Of a DNA stretch of 7,657 bases, positions 1 through 6,201 are shown in pieces (within the stretch, counting starts at the first letter, position 1; every line of letters begins with the position of its first letter). The translations under genes and the position numbers were made by a program. The DNA comes from Bacteroidales bacterium (GTDB lineage Bacteria > Bacteroidota > Bacteroidia > Bacteroidales > VadinHA17). Location: contig DOTV01000186.1 in assembly GCA_003520925.1 (NCBI GenBank), forward strand, positions 2,170 through 9,826, given 5' to 3'. Under the pieces are notes generated by a model. The model worked only from the letters and a program-made list of their open reading frames with translations. It made no database searches and was not told the origin of the DNA.

Positions 1-1
1 T

Positions 2-100
2 GAGTTTAAAAGGTTACACTTTTTTGGACTCCATGGTAAAAAAATACTTGTTGAAAAGAATAACCAATCACCAATATCAGGATATTTGCTTCTAATCTAA
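2..100 (+). CDS. 3' end of an unidentified upstream gene (partial)
   Basis: From the second base an open frame of 32 codons runs to a TAA at 98-100. It enters from outside the window and has no internal ATG that would suggest a separate small gene. The visible tail mixes basic and hydrophobic residues (for example FFGLHGKKILVEK) and ends in a hydrophobic GYLLLI. I do not recognise a family. It stops 10 nt before the ABC exporter start, which would fit co-transcription. The other two forward frames contain early stops, so this is the only frame that could carry an incoming gene. At 99 bases this could be chance, so the call is tentative. Confidence 0.35.
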   Translation, partial: EFKRLHFFGLHGKKILVEKNNQSPISGYLLLI

Positions 101-110
101 CTGTGTCGGA

Positions 111-1877
111 ATGCCGGATGAAGAAAAGATAAAAGCAGGAAGCGGTTTTAAGGAGCTGTTAAAATTATACAGGTTTCTAAAACCTTACCGTTGGAAATTT
201 GCACTTGGCATGTTTTTCTTGCTGATATCGAGCGGAGCGAGCCTTATGTTCCCGAAATACCTGGGTAACATGGTGGATATTGCGAACAAGGGTAAATTAA
301 TCAGCGAAATCAGCCATACCGGTTTATTACTTCTTGCAATAGTCGTCGTTCAGGCACTGTTTTCTTACTTACGGACGAGAATTTTTGTAATGGTGACTGA
401 AAGAACTCTGGCTTCCATCAGGCAGCACATTTACAGTCACCTTATCAAACTGCCGATGTCATTTTTTTCTGAAAGAAGAGTGGGTGAGCTTAACAGCAGG
501 ATCTCTGCTGATATTTCAATACTTCAGCACTCACTTACTGAAACCCTTGCTGATCTTCTCTCTCAGATCCTGATAATCTCAGGAGCAATAACCCTGATGA
601 TGATAAGCTCGTTCCAGCTAACTTTGTTCATGCTCGCGGTTGTCCCGCCAATGGCACTCGCTGCATTTTTTGCAGGCCGCGCTGTAAGGAGGTATTCAAA
701 GAAAGCCCAGTCGTTTGTTGCCGAATCAAATACAATAGTGGAAGAGACTCTCCAGGGGATTCAGAATGTTAAAGCCTTTACAAATGAACTGTTTGAAATA
801 AACCGGTATCGCGAAAAAACAAATGAGGTGGCCAAAGTGGGGATCAAGGGTGGAAAATACCAGGCAGCACTTTCTTTCATTGTTCTTGGGTTTTTCGTCG
901 CAATGGGACTGGTTATCTGGCGCGGTGCAATACTTATTGCAAAGGGTCAGATGGAGGCCGGACAACTTTTTTCATTCGTTATTTATTCAGGTTTCATAGC
1001 TGGAAACATAGCCGGAATGGCCAGTGTTTACACAAGGCTGCAAAGAACAATCGGTGCCGCCGAAAAACTCCTGCTGATCCTTGATGAGCAAACTGAAAAT
1101 ATTGATGAGATTTTTGTGCCTGATCCCTCCAGCCAGCTTCACGGTCAGATTACCTTTGATCATGTGGATTTCAGCTATCCTTCACGCTCCGAAGTTGGGG
1201 TACTTAAAAATGTAACTATCAGAATCGAGCCCGGGCAGGAAGTTGCGCTCGTCGGACCCAGCGGTGCCGGAAAATCAACCCTGGTGTCACTGCTTCTGAA
1301 GTTCTATGAGCCAACAGGCGGAACGATCCTTTATGACGGTCGCGACAGCCGAAGCTTCCCGATTTCGTCAATACGAAGGCAGATGGCAATTGTAATGCAG
1401 GATGTTTTCCTGTTTGGAGGTACTATAAGGGAAAATATAGCTTACGGGAAACCTGGTGCAGGTGAACAGGAGATTATTGATGCCGCTATCCAGGCAAACG
1501 CCTGGGATTTCATCCGGTCATTTCCTGATAAACTCGAAACCGTTGTAGGTGAACGCGGTGTTCAGCTCTCAGGAGGCCAGCGCCAGCGTATAGCAATAGC
1601 CAGGGCCGTACTTAAAAACCCCACGATATTGATTCTTGACGAAGCCACCTCATCACTTGATTCGGAATCGGAAAGGCTCGTTCAGGAAGCCCTTGAAAAA
1701 CTTATGCAGGGACGCACATCAGTGGTAATTGCCCACCGGCTTGCTACTGTCCGCAATGCTGATAAGATAATTGTGCTCGAAAGTGGCACTATTGTCGAAC
1801 AGGGTACACATTCTGAACTGATTTCCAATGAGAACGGCCTTTACAAAACACTTACCGAACTACAGTTTTCAACATAA
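111..1877 (+). CDS. ABC exporter half-transporter, fused membrane and ATPase domains (MsbA/BmrA-like)
   Basis: This is an inner-membrane ATP-driven exporter that should work as a homodimer or as half of a heterodimer. Residues 1-310 form the transmembrane domain, with hydrophobic helices near 28-48, 68-88, 145-165, 168-190, 252-275 and 283-305. Residues 345-585 form the nucleotide-binding domain. All catalytic motifs are intact: Walker A GPSGAGKST (382-390), Q-loop Q430, signature LSGGQ (486-490), Walker B ILILD with catalytic E511, D-loop SSLD (514-517) and switch His542. The length of 588 aa is normal for type IV exporters. Family knowledge points to lipid, lipopeptide or drug export, but the substrate cannot be read from the sequence. 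The ATG at 111 is the first in frame and leaves a normal cytosolic N-terminus. No Shine-Dalgarno is visible. The next gene follows after 18 nt, suggesting an operon. Confidence 0.93.
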   Translation: MPDEEKIKAGSGFKELLKLYRFLKPYRWKFALGMFFLLISSGASLMFPKYLGNMVDIANKGKLISEISHTGLLLLAIVVVQALFSYLRTRIFVMVTERTLASIRQHIYSHLIKLPMSFFSERRVGELNSRISADISILQHSLTETLADLLSQILIISGAITLMMISSFQLTLFMLAVVPPMALAAFFAGRAVRRYSKKAQSFVAESNTIVEETLQGIQNVKAFTNELFEINRYREKTNEVAKVGIKGGKYQAALSFIVLGFFVAMGLVIWRGAILIAKGQMEAGQLFSFVIYSGFIAGNIAGMASVYTRLQRTIGAAEKLLLILDEQTENIDEIFVPDPSSQLHGQITFDHVDFSYPSRSEVGVLKNVTIRIEPGQEVALVGPSGAGKSTLVSLLLKFYEPTGGTILYDGRDSRSFPISSIRRQMAIVMQDVFLFGGTIRENIAYGKPGAGEQEIIDAAIQANAWDFIRSFPDKLETVVGERGVQLSGGQRQRIAIARAVLKNPTILILDEATSSLDSESERLVQEALEKLMQGRTSVVIAHRLATVRNADKIIVLESGTIVEQGTHSELISNENGLYKTLTELQFST

Positions 1878-1895
1878 ACTTTAAATTAAAAGACC

Positions 1896-2345
1896 ATGTC
1901 ACTAACAGAGAAAATTGCCAGCGATCTTATTACTGCAATGAAAGCTAAGGATAAAGTAACGCTCGAGGCAATAAGAGCGGCTAAGACTGCATTCCTCCTC
2001 GCACATTCCGAAAAAGGACCCGACAGCGTTCTGTCTGCTGAAGAAGAGATTAAAATCATCCAGAAGCTTGTAAAACAGAGAAGGGAATCGGCAGAGATTT
2101 ACAGGCAGAATAACAGACCTGAACTGTATGAAAAGGAGACTATTGAAGCAGATGTACTTGAAAAATACCTGCCGGCAAAGATGAGTGATGATGAGCTTAC
2201 AAAAATCATCAGGACAATCATTGACCGTGTCGGGGCAAAAGCGCCTTCCGATCTCGGCAAAGTTATGGGAGCTGCCGTGAAAGAGCTTTCAGGAAAAGCT
2301 GACGGGAAGGAGATATCGGCAAAAGTAAAACAACTGCTGGGGTAA
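1896..2345 (+). CDS. yqeY: YqeY family protein (GatB/YqeY domain)
   Basis: The 149-aa protein matches the stand-alone YqeY family in size and layout. It has a helical N-terminal half with the typical MSLTEKIASDLITAMKAKD opening, the central KLVKQRRESAEIY segment (about 58-70), and a GxLEKYLPxxMSDDEL-like hinge (about 88-101). The C-terminal helical domain (about 103-149) contains SDLGKVMGAAVKEL and ends in the family-like KVKQLLG. That C-terminal half is related to the tRNA-contacting tail of GatB, the amidotransferase subunit. The cellular role of YqeY is not firmly established, and a tRNA-related function is inference from homology. It lies 18 nt after the ABC exporter with no promoter visible between, so it is probably co-transcribed. 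It converges with the secreted-protein gene on the other strand, 27 nt away. Confidence 0.92.
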   Translation: MSLTEKIASDLITAMKAKDKVTLEAIRAAKTAFLLAHSEKGPDSVLSAEEEIKIIQKLVKQRRESAEIYRQNNRPELYEKETIEADVLEKYLPAKMSDDELTKIIRTIIDRVGAKAPSDLGKVMGAAVKELSGKADGKEISAKVKQLLG

Positions 2346-2372
2346 ACTACCTGAGTCGCCGGTTTCTGGTTA

Positions 2373-2837
2373 CTATTTCTTGTCGTACACTATGGTCTCA
2401 TTCAGGTCACCATAAGATGATGAGGCTGAAGATTCAAGAACCATATTGCTTCCATCCATTTTATAAACCTCTGTGATTGTCATATCACCATCACCAATTG
2501 ACATTTTGGATATGATTTTAAGAGAGGCTTTATCCTCCGACCATGTACAGGTTGATTTTTTCTGGGTATCCTGGAATCCGGTATTCAGGCATTCCTTACC
2601 ATCAAGTGTAAGTTTATCAGTAGTCACGAAGTCCTGATCCTGAAAGCTTGAGTGTTTTTCGACAGACATATCATTCCCTGACTGGGTAATAATAATCTCT
2701 TTTGGAGCAAATGAGAATTCAGCATTCAGCTTGCTCTTTTCACCGTTCAGCTTCCACGATCCGCTGAAATTCAATCCCTGGGCGAAAGCGGCGGCTGAAA
2801 CCATTAATGCTGCTAAAATTGTAAAACTCTTTTTCAT
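2373..2837 (-). CDS. Small exported protein of unknown function, lipocalin-like appearance
   Basis: The 154-aa product begins MKK, followed by a hydrophobic stretch (5-17) and an AFA|Q cleavage site after residue 19. This is a classical signal peptide I site with no lipobox cysteine, so the mature protein (about 135 aa) is probably periplasmic or secreted. The mature part opens with FSGSWKLNGEKSKL (24-37). This resembles the G-x-W-K-L-N-x-x-K-S-K motif seen at the start of many small exported beta-rich proteins. The rest alternates polar and hydrophobic residues, as in a beta-barrel or beta-sandwich. Two cysteines, C83 and C97, could form one disulfide. The ATG at 2837 gives the complete signal peptide. 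The gene is monocistronic and divergent from the cold-shock gene. I do not recognise a named family. Lipocalin-like is a structural guess only. Confidence 0.82.
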   Translation of the reverse strand: MKKSFTILAALMVSAAAFAQGLNFSGSWKLNGEKSKLNAEFSFAPKEIIITQSGNDMSVEKHSSFQDQDFVTTDKLTLDGKECLNTGFQDTQKKSTCTWSEDKASLKIISKMSIGDGDMTITEVYKMDGSNMVLESSASSSYGDLNETIVYDKK

Positions 2838-2926
2838 CGGGTAGTTTTTTAGTATGTTATAGTAATGAGAAAACTTCAGAACATATTATCAAAATTATAA
2901 TTAAAATTGATTACATAACTACCCGA
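2837..2926. repeat. 10-bp perfect inverted repeat spanning the divergent intergenic region
   Basis: TCGGGTAGTT at 2837-2846 is matched by its exact reverse complement AACTACCCGA at 2917-2926, with 70 bases between the arms. The left arm overlaps the last base of the start codon region of the secreted-protein gene. The right arm lies upstream of its putative -7 box. The spacer is strongly AT-rich. The distance is too long for a terminator, and the right arm would fall outside the predicted transcript. Paired operator half-sites are possible, and so is coincidence. Confidence 0.4.
2890..2897 (-). promoter_or_regulatory. Putative Bacteroidota -7 box for the secreted-protein gene
   Basis: On the minus strand this reads TAATTTTG, an exact match to TAnnTTTG. 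It would place the transcript start near 2885 and give a 5' leader of roughly 45-50 nt before the ATG at 2837. No convincing TTG -33 element is present at the expected distance, and the region is so AT-rich that a chance match is likely enough to keep confidence low. Confidence 0.35.
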
Positions 2927-2958
2927 AATAAAAAGAATGATATTCCCATGAATTTATT

Positions 2959-2966
2959 TACCTTTG
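2959..2966 (+). promoter_or_regulatory. Putative Bacteroidota -7 box for the cold-shock gene
   Basis: TACCTTTG matches TAnnTTTG exactly and ends 18 nt before the ATG at 2985. The predicted transcript would have a short leader of about 10-13 nt. No clear -33 TTG is visible. The position directly in front of a gene with no other promoter candidate supports the call. Confidence 0.45.
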
Positions 2967-2984
2967 CCAGACTAAACTAAACAT

Positions 2985-3443
2985 ATGGGAAGATCGCAGG
3001 AAACATTCGGCAAGAAGGAAGTAAGAAGCAAGAATGAAAAAAAGAGGAAAGAAAAGGAACAAAAACGGGCAAAGAAAAAAAGTGACGGAAAAAGGACAAG
3101 TTTTGATGACATGATTGCTTACGTTGATGAATTTGGAAAGATCACCTCTACTCCCCCCGACCCTGATAAGAAAACTGTTGTTGTTGCAGAGAATATTGAA
3201 CTTAAAATAACCAGGAACAATCCTGAAAGTGCACCTGACTTTGTGCGAAAAGGTGTTGTTACTTTCTTTAATGACTCGAAAGGATTTGGTTTTATACGTG
3301 ACCTTGTATCAAATCAGAGCATTTTTGTCCATGCGAATAACCTTCTGGAAAATATAAAGGAAAATAATATCGTGGTTTTTGAAATAGGCAAAGGACCTAA
3401 AGGACCATCAGCACTTAATGTCAAACTATTTAAAGAAGAATAA
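2985..3443 (+). CDS. Cold-shock-domain protein with lysine-rich N-terminal extension
   Basis: This is a 152-aa nucleic-acid-binding protein, about twice the size of a classical CspA. Residues 1-37 are extremely basic, with 17 of 37 being Lys or Arg, and begin MGRSQETFGKKE. Residues 38-87 form a linker containing FDDMIAYVDEFG and a proline-rich TPPDPDKK stretch. The C-terminal part (about 88-149) is a cold-shock OB-fold, with RNP1 KGFGFI (99-104) and RNP2 IFVHA (113-117) both intact. In family terms it should bind single-stranded RNA or DNA and melt secondary structure, with the basic tail adding affinity for RNA or ribosomes (inference). The gene is followed about 150 nt later by a DEAD-box RNA helicase, so both probably serve RNA remodelling. 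The ATG at 2985 is the first in frame after the putative -7 box. Confidence 0.9.
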   Translation: MGRSQETFGKKEVRSKNEKKRKEKEQKRAKKKSDGKRTSFDDMIAYVDEFGKITSTPPDPDKKTVVVAENIELKITRNNPESAPDFVRKGVVTFFNDSKGFGFIRDLVSNQSIFVHANNLLENIKENNIVVFEIGKGPKGPSALNVKLFKEE

Positions 3444-3463
3444 GATAATCAGAATTATTTGAT

Positions 3464-3471
3464 TACATTTG
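3464..3471 (+). promoter_or_regulatory. Putative -7 box of the helicase gene, implying a leader of about 120 nt
   Basis: TACATTTG matches TAnnTTTG exactly, 20 nt after the stop of the cold-shock gene. If it is used, transcription would start near 3476 and leave about 120 nt of untranslated leader before the helicase ATG at 3597. No -33 TTG is visible at the expected spacing. The leader contains a weak possible stem, CCGGG (3547-3551) with CCCGG (3570-3574), and no recognisable riboswitch. Confidence 0.4.
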
Positions 3472-3596
3472 CCCCCCGAATAACAAAGTGATTTCCACAA
3501 AGCGTTGTCAGACATTTTGCCCAGTCTGTATTTGAGTTCATTTCAGCCGGGATAACAAATCCATCGCTCCCCGGAACCACATCATAAAACATTTAA

Positions 3597-5327
3597 ATGA
3601 TAAATTTTGAAGAAATGGGATTCACTCCCGGTATTCTGAAAGCAATTCAGGAACTTGGATTTGAACAGCCCCTGCCGGTACAATCAAAAGTGATACCGCA
3701 TATGCTTGGGGGTGAAAGTGATATAATCGCCCTTGCACAGACAGGAACAGGAAAGACAGCAGCCTTCGGTCTGCCGCTTGTCCAGGCAACTGATACCGCA
3801 ATAAACAGCACACAGGCACTTATTCTTTGCCCGACACGTGAGCTATGCATTCAGATAACAGGTGACCTTACGGATTACTCCAAATATACCGGCAGTTTAA
3901 GAATCCTTTCCGTATACGGAGGTGCAAGTATAGACAACCAGATTAAGGGACTGAAGAGAGGTGCACACATAATTGTTGCAACACCCGGAAGGCTTATCGA
4001 TCTTATCGGACGGGGAGCCGCAAGGCTGAATAATGTAAAAACGGTAATCCTTGATGAAGCTGACGAGATGCTGAACATGGGATTTCTGGACAGTATAAAT
4101 GAGATCCTGGAAGAGGTTCCCAGGGGAAGAAGAACTCTTTTATTCTCGGCAACAATGTCGTCTGAGATAGCTTCAATTGCCAGGAAGTATATGAACGAGC
4201 CTGTGGAGATTACAATCGGAACAAAAAACTCCTCAGCTGAAAATGTAAGCCATGCATATTACATAGTACATGCAAGGGATAAATACAAAGTGCTGAAACG
4301 GATTGCTGACTTTGAACCTGATATTTATGCAATTGTATTTTGCCGTACACGCAAGGAAACCCAGGAGGTCGCCTCAAAACTGATAAATGACGGCTATAAT
4401 GCCGATGCACTCCATGGTGATCTGTCGCAGGCACAGCGCGATGCAGTTATGCAGAAATTCAGGCTGAGAAACCTGCATATGCTCGTTGCAACTGATGTGG
4501 CAGCACGAGGGCTTGATGTGGATGACCTTACTCATGTGATTAATTTCAGCCTGCCCGATGATGCGGAGATTTATACTCACCGGTGCGGCAGGACAGGAAG
4601 AGCAGGAAAGACAGGAATATCCATTTCACTTGTTCACATGCGGGAGAAACAAAATCTGCAGAGGATTGAAAGACTAGTAAAAAAATCTTTCAAATCAATG
4701 CCGATTCCTACTGGAAGTGAAATCTGCGGAAAGCAGCTTTTCAACTGGATAAATAAACTTGAAACCGTTTCTACCGATCACCAGGAGATTGAAAAATTCT
4801 TACCCGAAATAAAGGTGAAACTTGCCGGCATGGACAGGGAAGAGTTTATAAGAAGAGTGGTTTCACTGGAATTTGACCGGTTCCTGGATGATTACCGCAA
4901 TGGGGAAGATATTTCTGATATCATTCCTGAAAATGATACCAGTTACGAAAGACCTGGTAAAAGAGGATCGCGCGAAAAATATTCAGGCAATTATACGAGA
5001 CTGTTTATAAACCTTGGAAAATCTGATGGCTTTTATCCCGAACAGCTTATTCAGCTTGTCAACACCAACACAAAAGGAAGAAAGGTACCAATCGGAAAGA
5101 TCGATCTCCTGAAGTCCTTCTCTTTTTTCGAAGTGGAGACCGGGTATGCCGACGACCTTATCAAAGCTTTGAACAATTCAAACTTCATGAACCAGAAGGT
5201 CGCTGTGGAAATTGCACAGCCCAAGAATGGTAAACCAGATAACCACAGCGGATATCAGGGAAAAAAACCTTCAAAATGGACGGGCAGAAAACGTGAGAAG
5301 AAAAGCTATCCCTCAACAGCCTGGTAA
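3597..5327 (+). CDS. deaD: DEAD-box ATP-dependent RNA helicase, CsdA/DeaD type with DbpA-like RNA-binding domain
   Basis: This 576-aa cytoplasmic helicase unwinds short RNA duplexes using ATP. All core motifs are present: Q-motif region (7-37, with F8, Q29), motif I AQTGTGKT (47-54), Ia PTREL (79-83), Ib TPGR (129-132), II DEAD (153-156), III SAT (184-186), IV IVFCRT (246-251), V ATDVAARGLDV (298-308) and VI HRCGRTGR (328-335). Residues about 370-455 form a helical segment like the CsdA dimerisation region. Residues 466-540 match the DbpA RNA-binding domain (YTRLFINLGKSDGFYP...). A basic tail (541-576) follows. CsdA/DeaD homologues act in ribosome assembly and cold adaptation, and the adjacent cold-shock gene fits that. 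The ATG at 3597 puts the usual NF(E/D)ELG-like opening at the N-terminus. A second ATG at 3615 would truncate the Q-motif region, so it is less likely. Confidence 0.94.
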   Translation: MINFEEMGFTPGILKAIQELGFEQPLPVQSKVIPHMLGGESDIIALAQTGTGKTAAFGLPLVQATDTAINSTQALILCPTRELCIQITGDLTDYSKYTGSLRILSVYGGASIDNQIKGLKRGAHIIVATPGRLIDLIGRGAARLNNVKTVILDEADEMLNMGFLDSINEILEEVPRGRRTLLFSATMSSEIASIARKYMNEPVEITIGTKNSSAENVSHAYYIVHARDKYKVLKRIADFEPDIYAIVFCRTRKETQEVASKLINDGYNADALHGDLSQAQRDAVMQKFRLRNLHMLVATDVAARGLDVDDLTHVINFSLPDDAEIYTHRCGRTGRAGKTGISISLVHMREKQNLQRIERLVKKSFKSMPIPTGSEICGKQLFNWINKLETVSTDHQEIEKFLPEIKVKLAGMDREEFIRRVVSLEFDRFLDDYRNGEDISDIIPENDTSYERPGKRGSREKYSGNYTRLFINLGKSDGFYPEQLIQLVNTNTKGRKVPIGKIDLLKSFSFFEVETGYADDLIKALNNSNFMNQKVAVEIAQPKNGKPDNHSGYQGKKPSKWTGRKREKKSYPSTAW

Positions 5328-5342
5328 ATCAATGTTTTTTAG

Positions 5343-5350
5343 TATATTTG
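5343..5350 (+). promoter_or_regulatory. Putative -7 box immediately before a start codon (possible leaderless mRNA)
   Basis: TATATTTG matches TAnnTTTG and ends only four bases before the ATG at 5355. Transcription from Bacteroidota -7 boxes generally begins a few bases downstream, so the first transcribed base would lie at or next to the ATG. A run of six T residues precedes the box. A -33 TTG is not evident. The box lies in the short gap after the helicase stop codon, where no Shine-Dalgarno could fit. Confidence 0.5.
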
Positions 5351-5354
5351 CAGT

Positions 5355-5540
5355 ATGAAAGACGTATTAGAAATTGAAGATCATTTCCCTGAAGCCAGAG
5401 AGAAAGATTTAAAAGCTGCTGCAAAGCGGAGAGAAGACTATTTACTTGTCAGGGACTTAAGAGCAAAAGAAGAAAACGAGGCAATTGCGCGGAGAATCCT
5501 GAGGGAAAAAGAAAGCAAAGCTGAAGACAAAACAATTTAA
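5355..5540 (+). CDS. Small, highly charged helical protein of unknown function (61 aa)
   Basis: I do not recognise a family. The product is 61 aa, and 33 of these residues are charged (8 Lys, 8 Arg, 11 Glu, 6 Asp), nearly balanced overall. After a short acidic opening (DVLEIEDHFPEA, 3-14) the remainder (about 13-58) looks like one long alpha helix rich in Ala, Glu and Arg. It contains no cysteine or tryptophan, no signal peptide and no membrane segment. This composition suits a small RNA-, ribosome- or protein-binding factor, but that is only inference. It begins 27 nt after the helicase stop and is followed by a terminator, so it may be the last gene of the helicase transcript as well as having its own promoter. 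Reality is supported by the promoter box, the clean codon pattern and the terminator after it. Confidence 0.68.
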   Translation: MKDVLEIEDHFPEAREKDLKAAAKRREDYLLVRDLRAKEENEAIARRILREKESKAEDKTI

Positions 5541-5593
5541 CAAACGCCCAGGTAAGTTCAGTTAAGTTAACCCGTCTATATCACTGTCTGGAA

Positions 5594-5624
5594 GGTTCTG
5601 TTGATCAACAGAATCCCCCTTTTT
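5594..5624 (+). terminator. Rho-independent terminator after the helicase/small-protein block
   Basis: A perfect 18-base palindrome, TTCTGTTGATCAACAGAA (5596-5613), folds into a 7-bp stem with a GATC loop. The preceding GG (5594-5595) can pair with CC just beyond a bulged T. A C-run and then five T residues (5620-5624) follow. The T-run is on the + strand only, so it ends transcription from the left. It lies 54 nt after the stop of the 61-aa gene. Confidence 0.78.
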
Positions 5625-5798
5625 AAAATAGTATTGTACTATAACTTTCTAATTTCATTTTGAATATGTAAATTATGTAAAAGGAAATTACAATTATGTA
5701 AGACTCTTTCCACCAATTAATCTGACCTTTATCGCTGACATATAAGTGTTCATTACACAAAATTGAGAACAACGCTTATGAATTAATCAGGGATAAAA
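5625..5798. other. AT-rich intergenic region with short direct repeats
   Basis: This non-coding stretch lies between the terminator and the 114-aa gene. It holds AATTATGTAA twice (5671-5680 and 5692-5701, exactly 21 bases apart) and a close relative AATATGTAA at 5663-5671. I find no convincing TAnnTTTG box, RNA gene or open frame in it. The promoter of the next gene is presumably here but cannot be pinpointed. Confidence 0.5.
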
Positions 5799-6143
5799 AT
5801 GATAAGATCATTACTTAACAAATTGCTTAAAAGGATCAGATCTGATAAAATCCTGAATAAAATCGGATCAGGCAACATAGTCTACTTTGAAAATCCTTTG
5901 GAAGAAATTGCATTTAAGTGCATCCACAGCGAAATCGGAAAGCCTTCAAAATATTTTGCAAAACATTTTGGCCGCGACGAATACCAGATTGATTTCGATT
6001 CGGGAAATATTATAATGGCTGTCCTTGAGGGGAAACCGATCAGCAAAGCCAGGTACGACAAATATCATTTAATCCCGGGGCTCTTCAGAAACCATTGTAA
6101 AAGAATTTCTGAACCGGATAGTCAGTGGGTAATTTGCAGTTAA
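5799..6143 (+). CDS. Protein of unknown function (114 aa)
   Basis: I do not recognise a family. The N-terminus (1-22, MIRSLLNKLLKRIRSDKILN) is a basic amphipathic helix rather than a cleavable signal peptide. The body includes YFENPLEEIAFKCIHSEIGKPSK (29-51), an aromatic and basic patch KYFAKHFGRDEYQIDFDSGN (51-70), a hydrophobic strand IIMAVLEG (71-78) and a polar C-terminus with SQWVICS. Cysteines are at 41, 100 and 113. No transmembrane segment is convincing. The ATG at 5799 is the first in frame, and a weak AGGGA lies 10 nt before it. The gene stands alone between two terminators, so it is probably monocistronic. The ordered mix of hydrophobic and charged residues looks like a real folded protein, and the terminator placed 25 nt after its stop supports that. 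Function cannot be inferred. Confidence 0.65.
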   Translation: MIRSLLNKLLKRIRSDKILNKIGSGNIVYFENPLEEIAFKCIHSEIGKPSKYFAKHFGRDEYQIDFDSGNIIMAVLEGKPISKARYDKYHLIPGLFRNHCKRISEPDSQWVICS

Positions 6144-6167
6144 CATATATCGGGAAATCATTTCCTT

Positions 6168-6201
6168 AAGGCCCGGCAGGAATCAAGCTGCTGGGCTTTT
6201 T
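6168..6201 (+). terminator. Rho-independent terminator after the 114-aa gene
   Basis: The stem arms are GCCCGGCAG (6171-6179) and CTGCTGGGC (6188-6196): nine pairs with one G-U, an 8-base loop, then TTTTT at 6197-6201. AAG before the stem can pair with the first T residues, extending it. It begins 25 nt after the TAA at 6141-6143, as expected for the terminator of that gene. Confidence 0.85.

Noticed and set aside
726..965. Open frame of 79 codons on the minus strand
   Set aside because: It lies wholly inside the ABC exporter membrane domain. Its Cys/His/Phe-rich composition is typical of an antisense shadow.
3488..3535. Possible 15-codon leader peptide with GTG start and three cysteines before the helicase
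   Set aside because: It has a non-ATG start, no ribosome-binding site, no adjoining attenuator hairpin with a T-run, and no plausible amino-acid-biosynthesis target downstream.
3547..3574. CCGGG/CCCGG stem in the helicase leader as a riboswitch or thermosensor
   Set aside because: It is a five-pair stem with an 18-base loop, no recognised aptamer, and no pairing that hides the helicase start, so it is too weak to call as an element.
6153..6165. Small hairpin GGAAA-TCA-TTTCC after the 114-aa gene
   Set aside because: The stem is only 5 bp with no T-run. The much stronger hairpin a few bases later explains termination.
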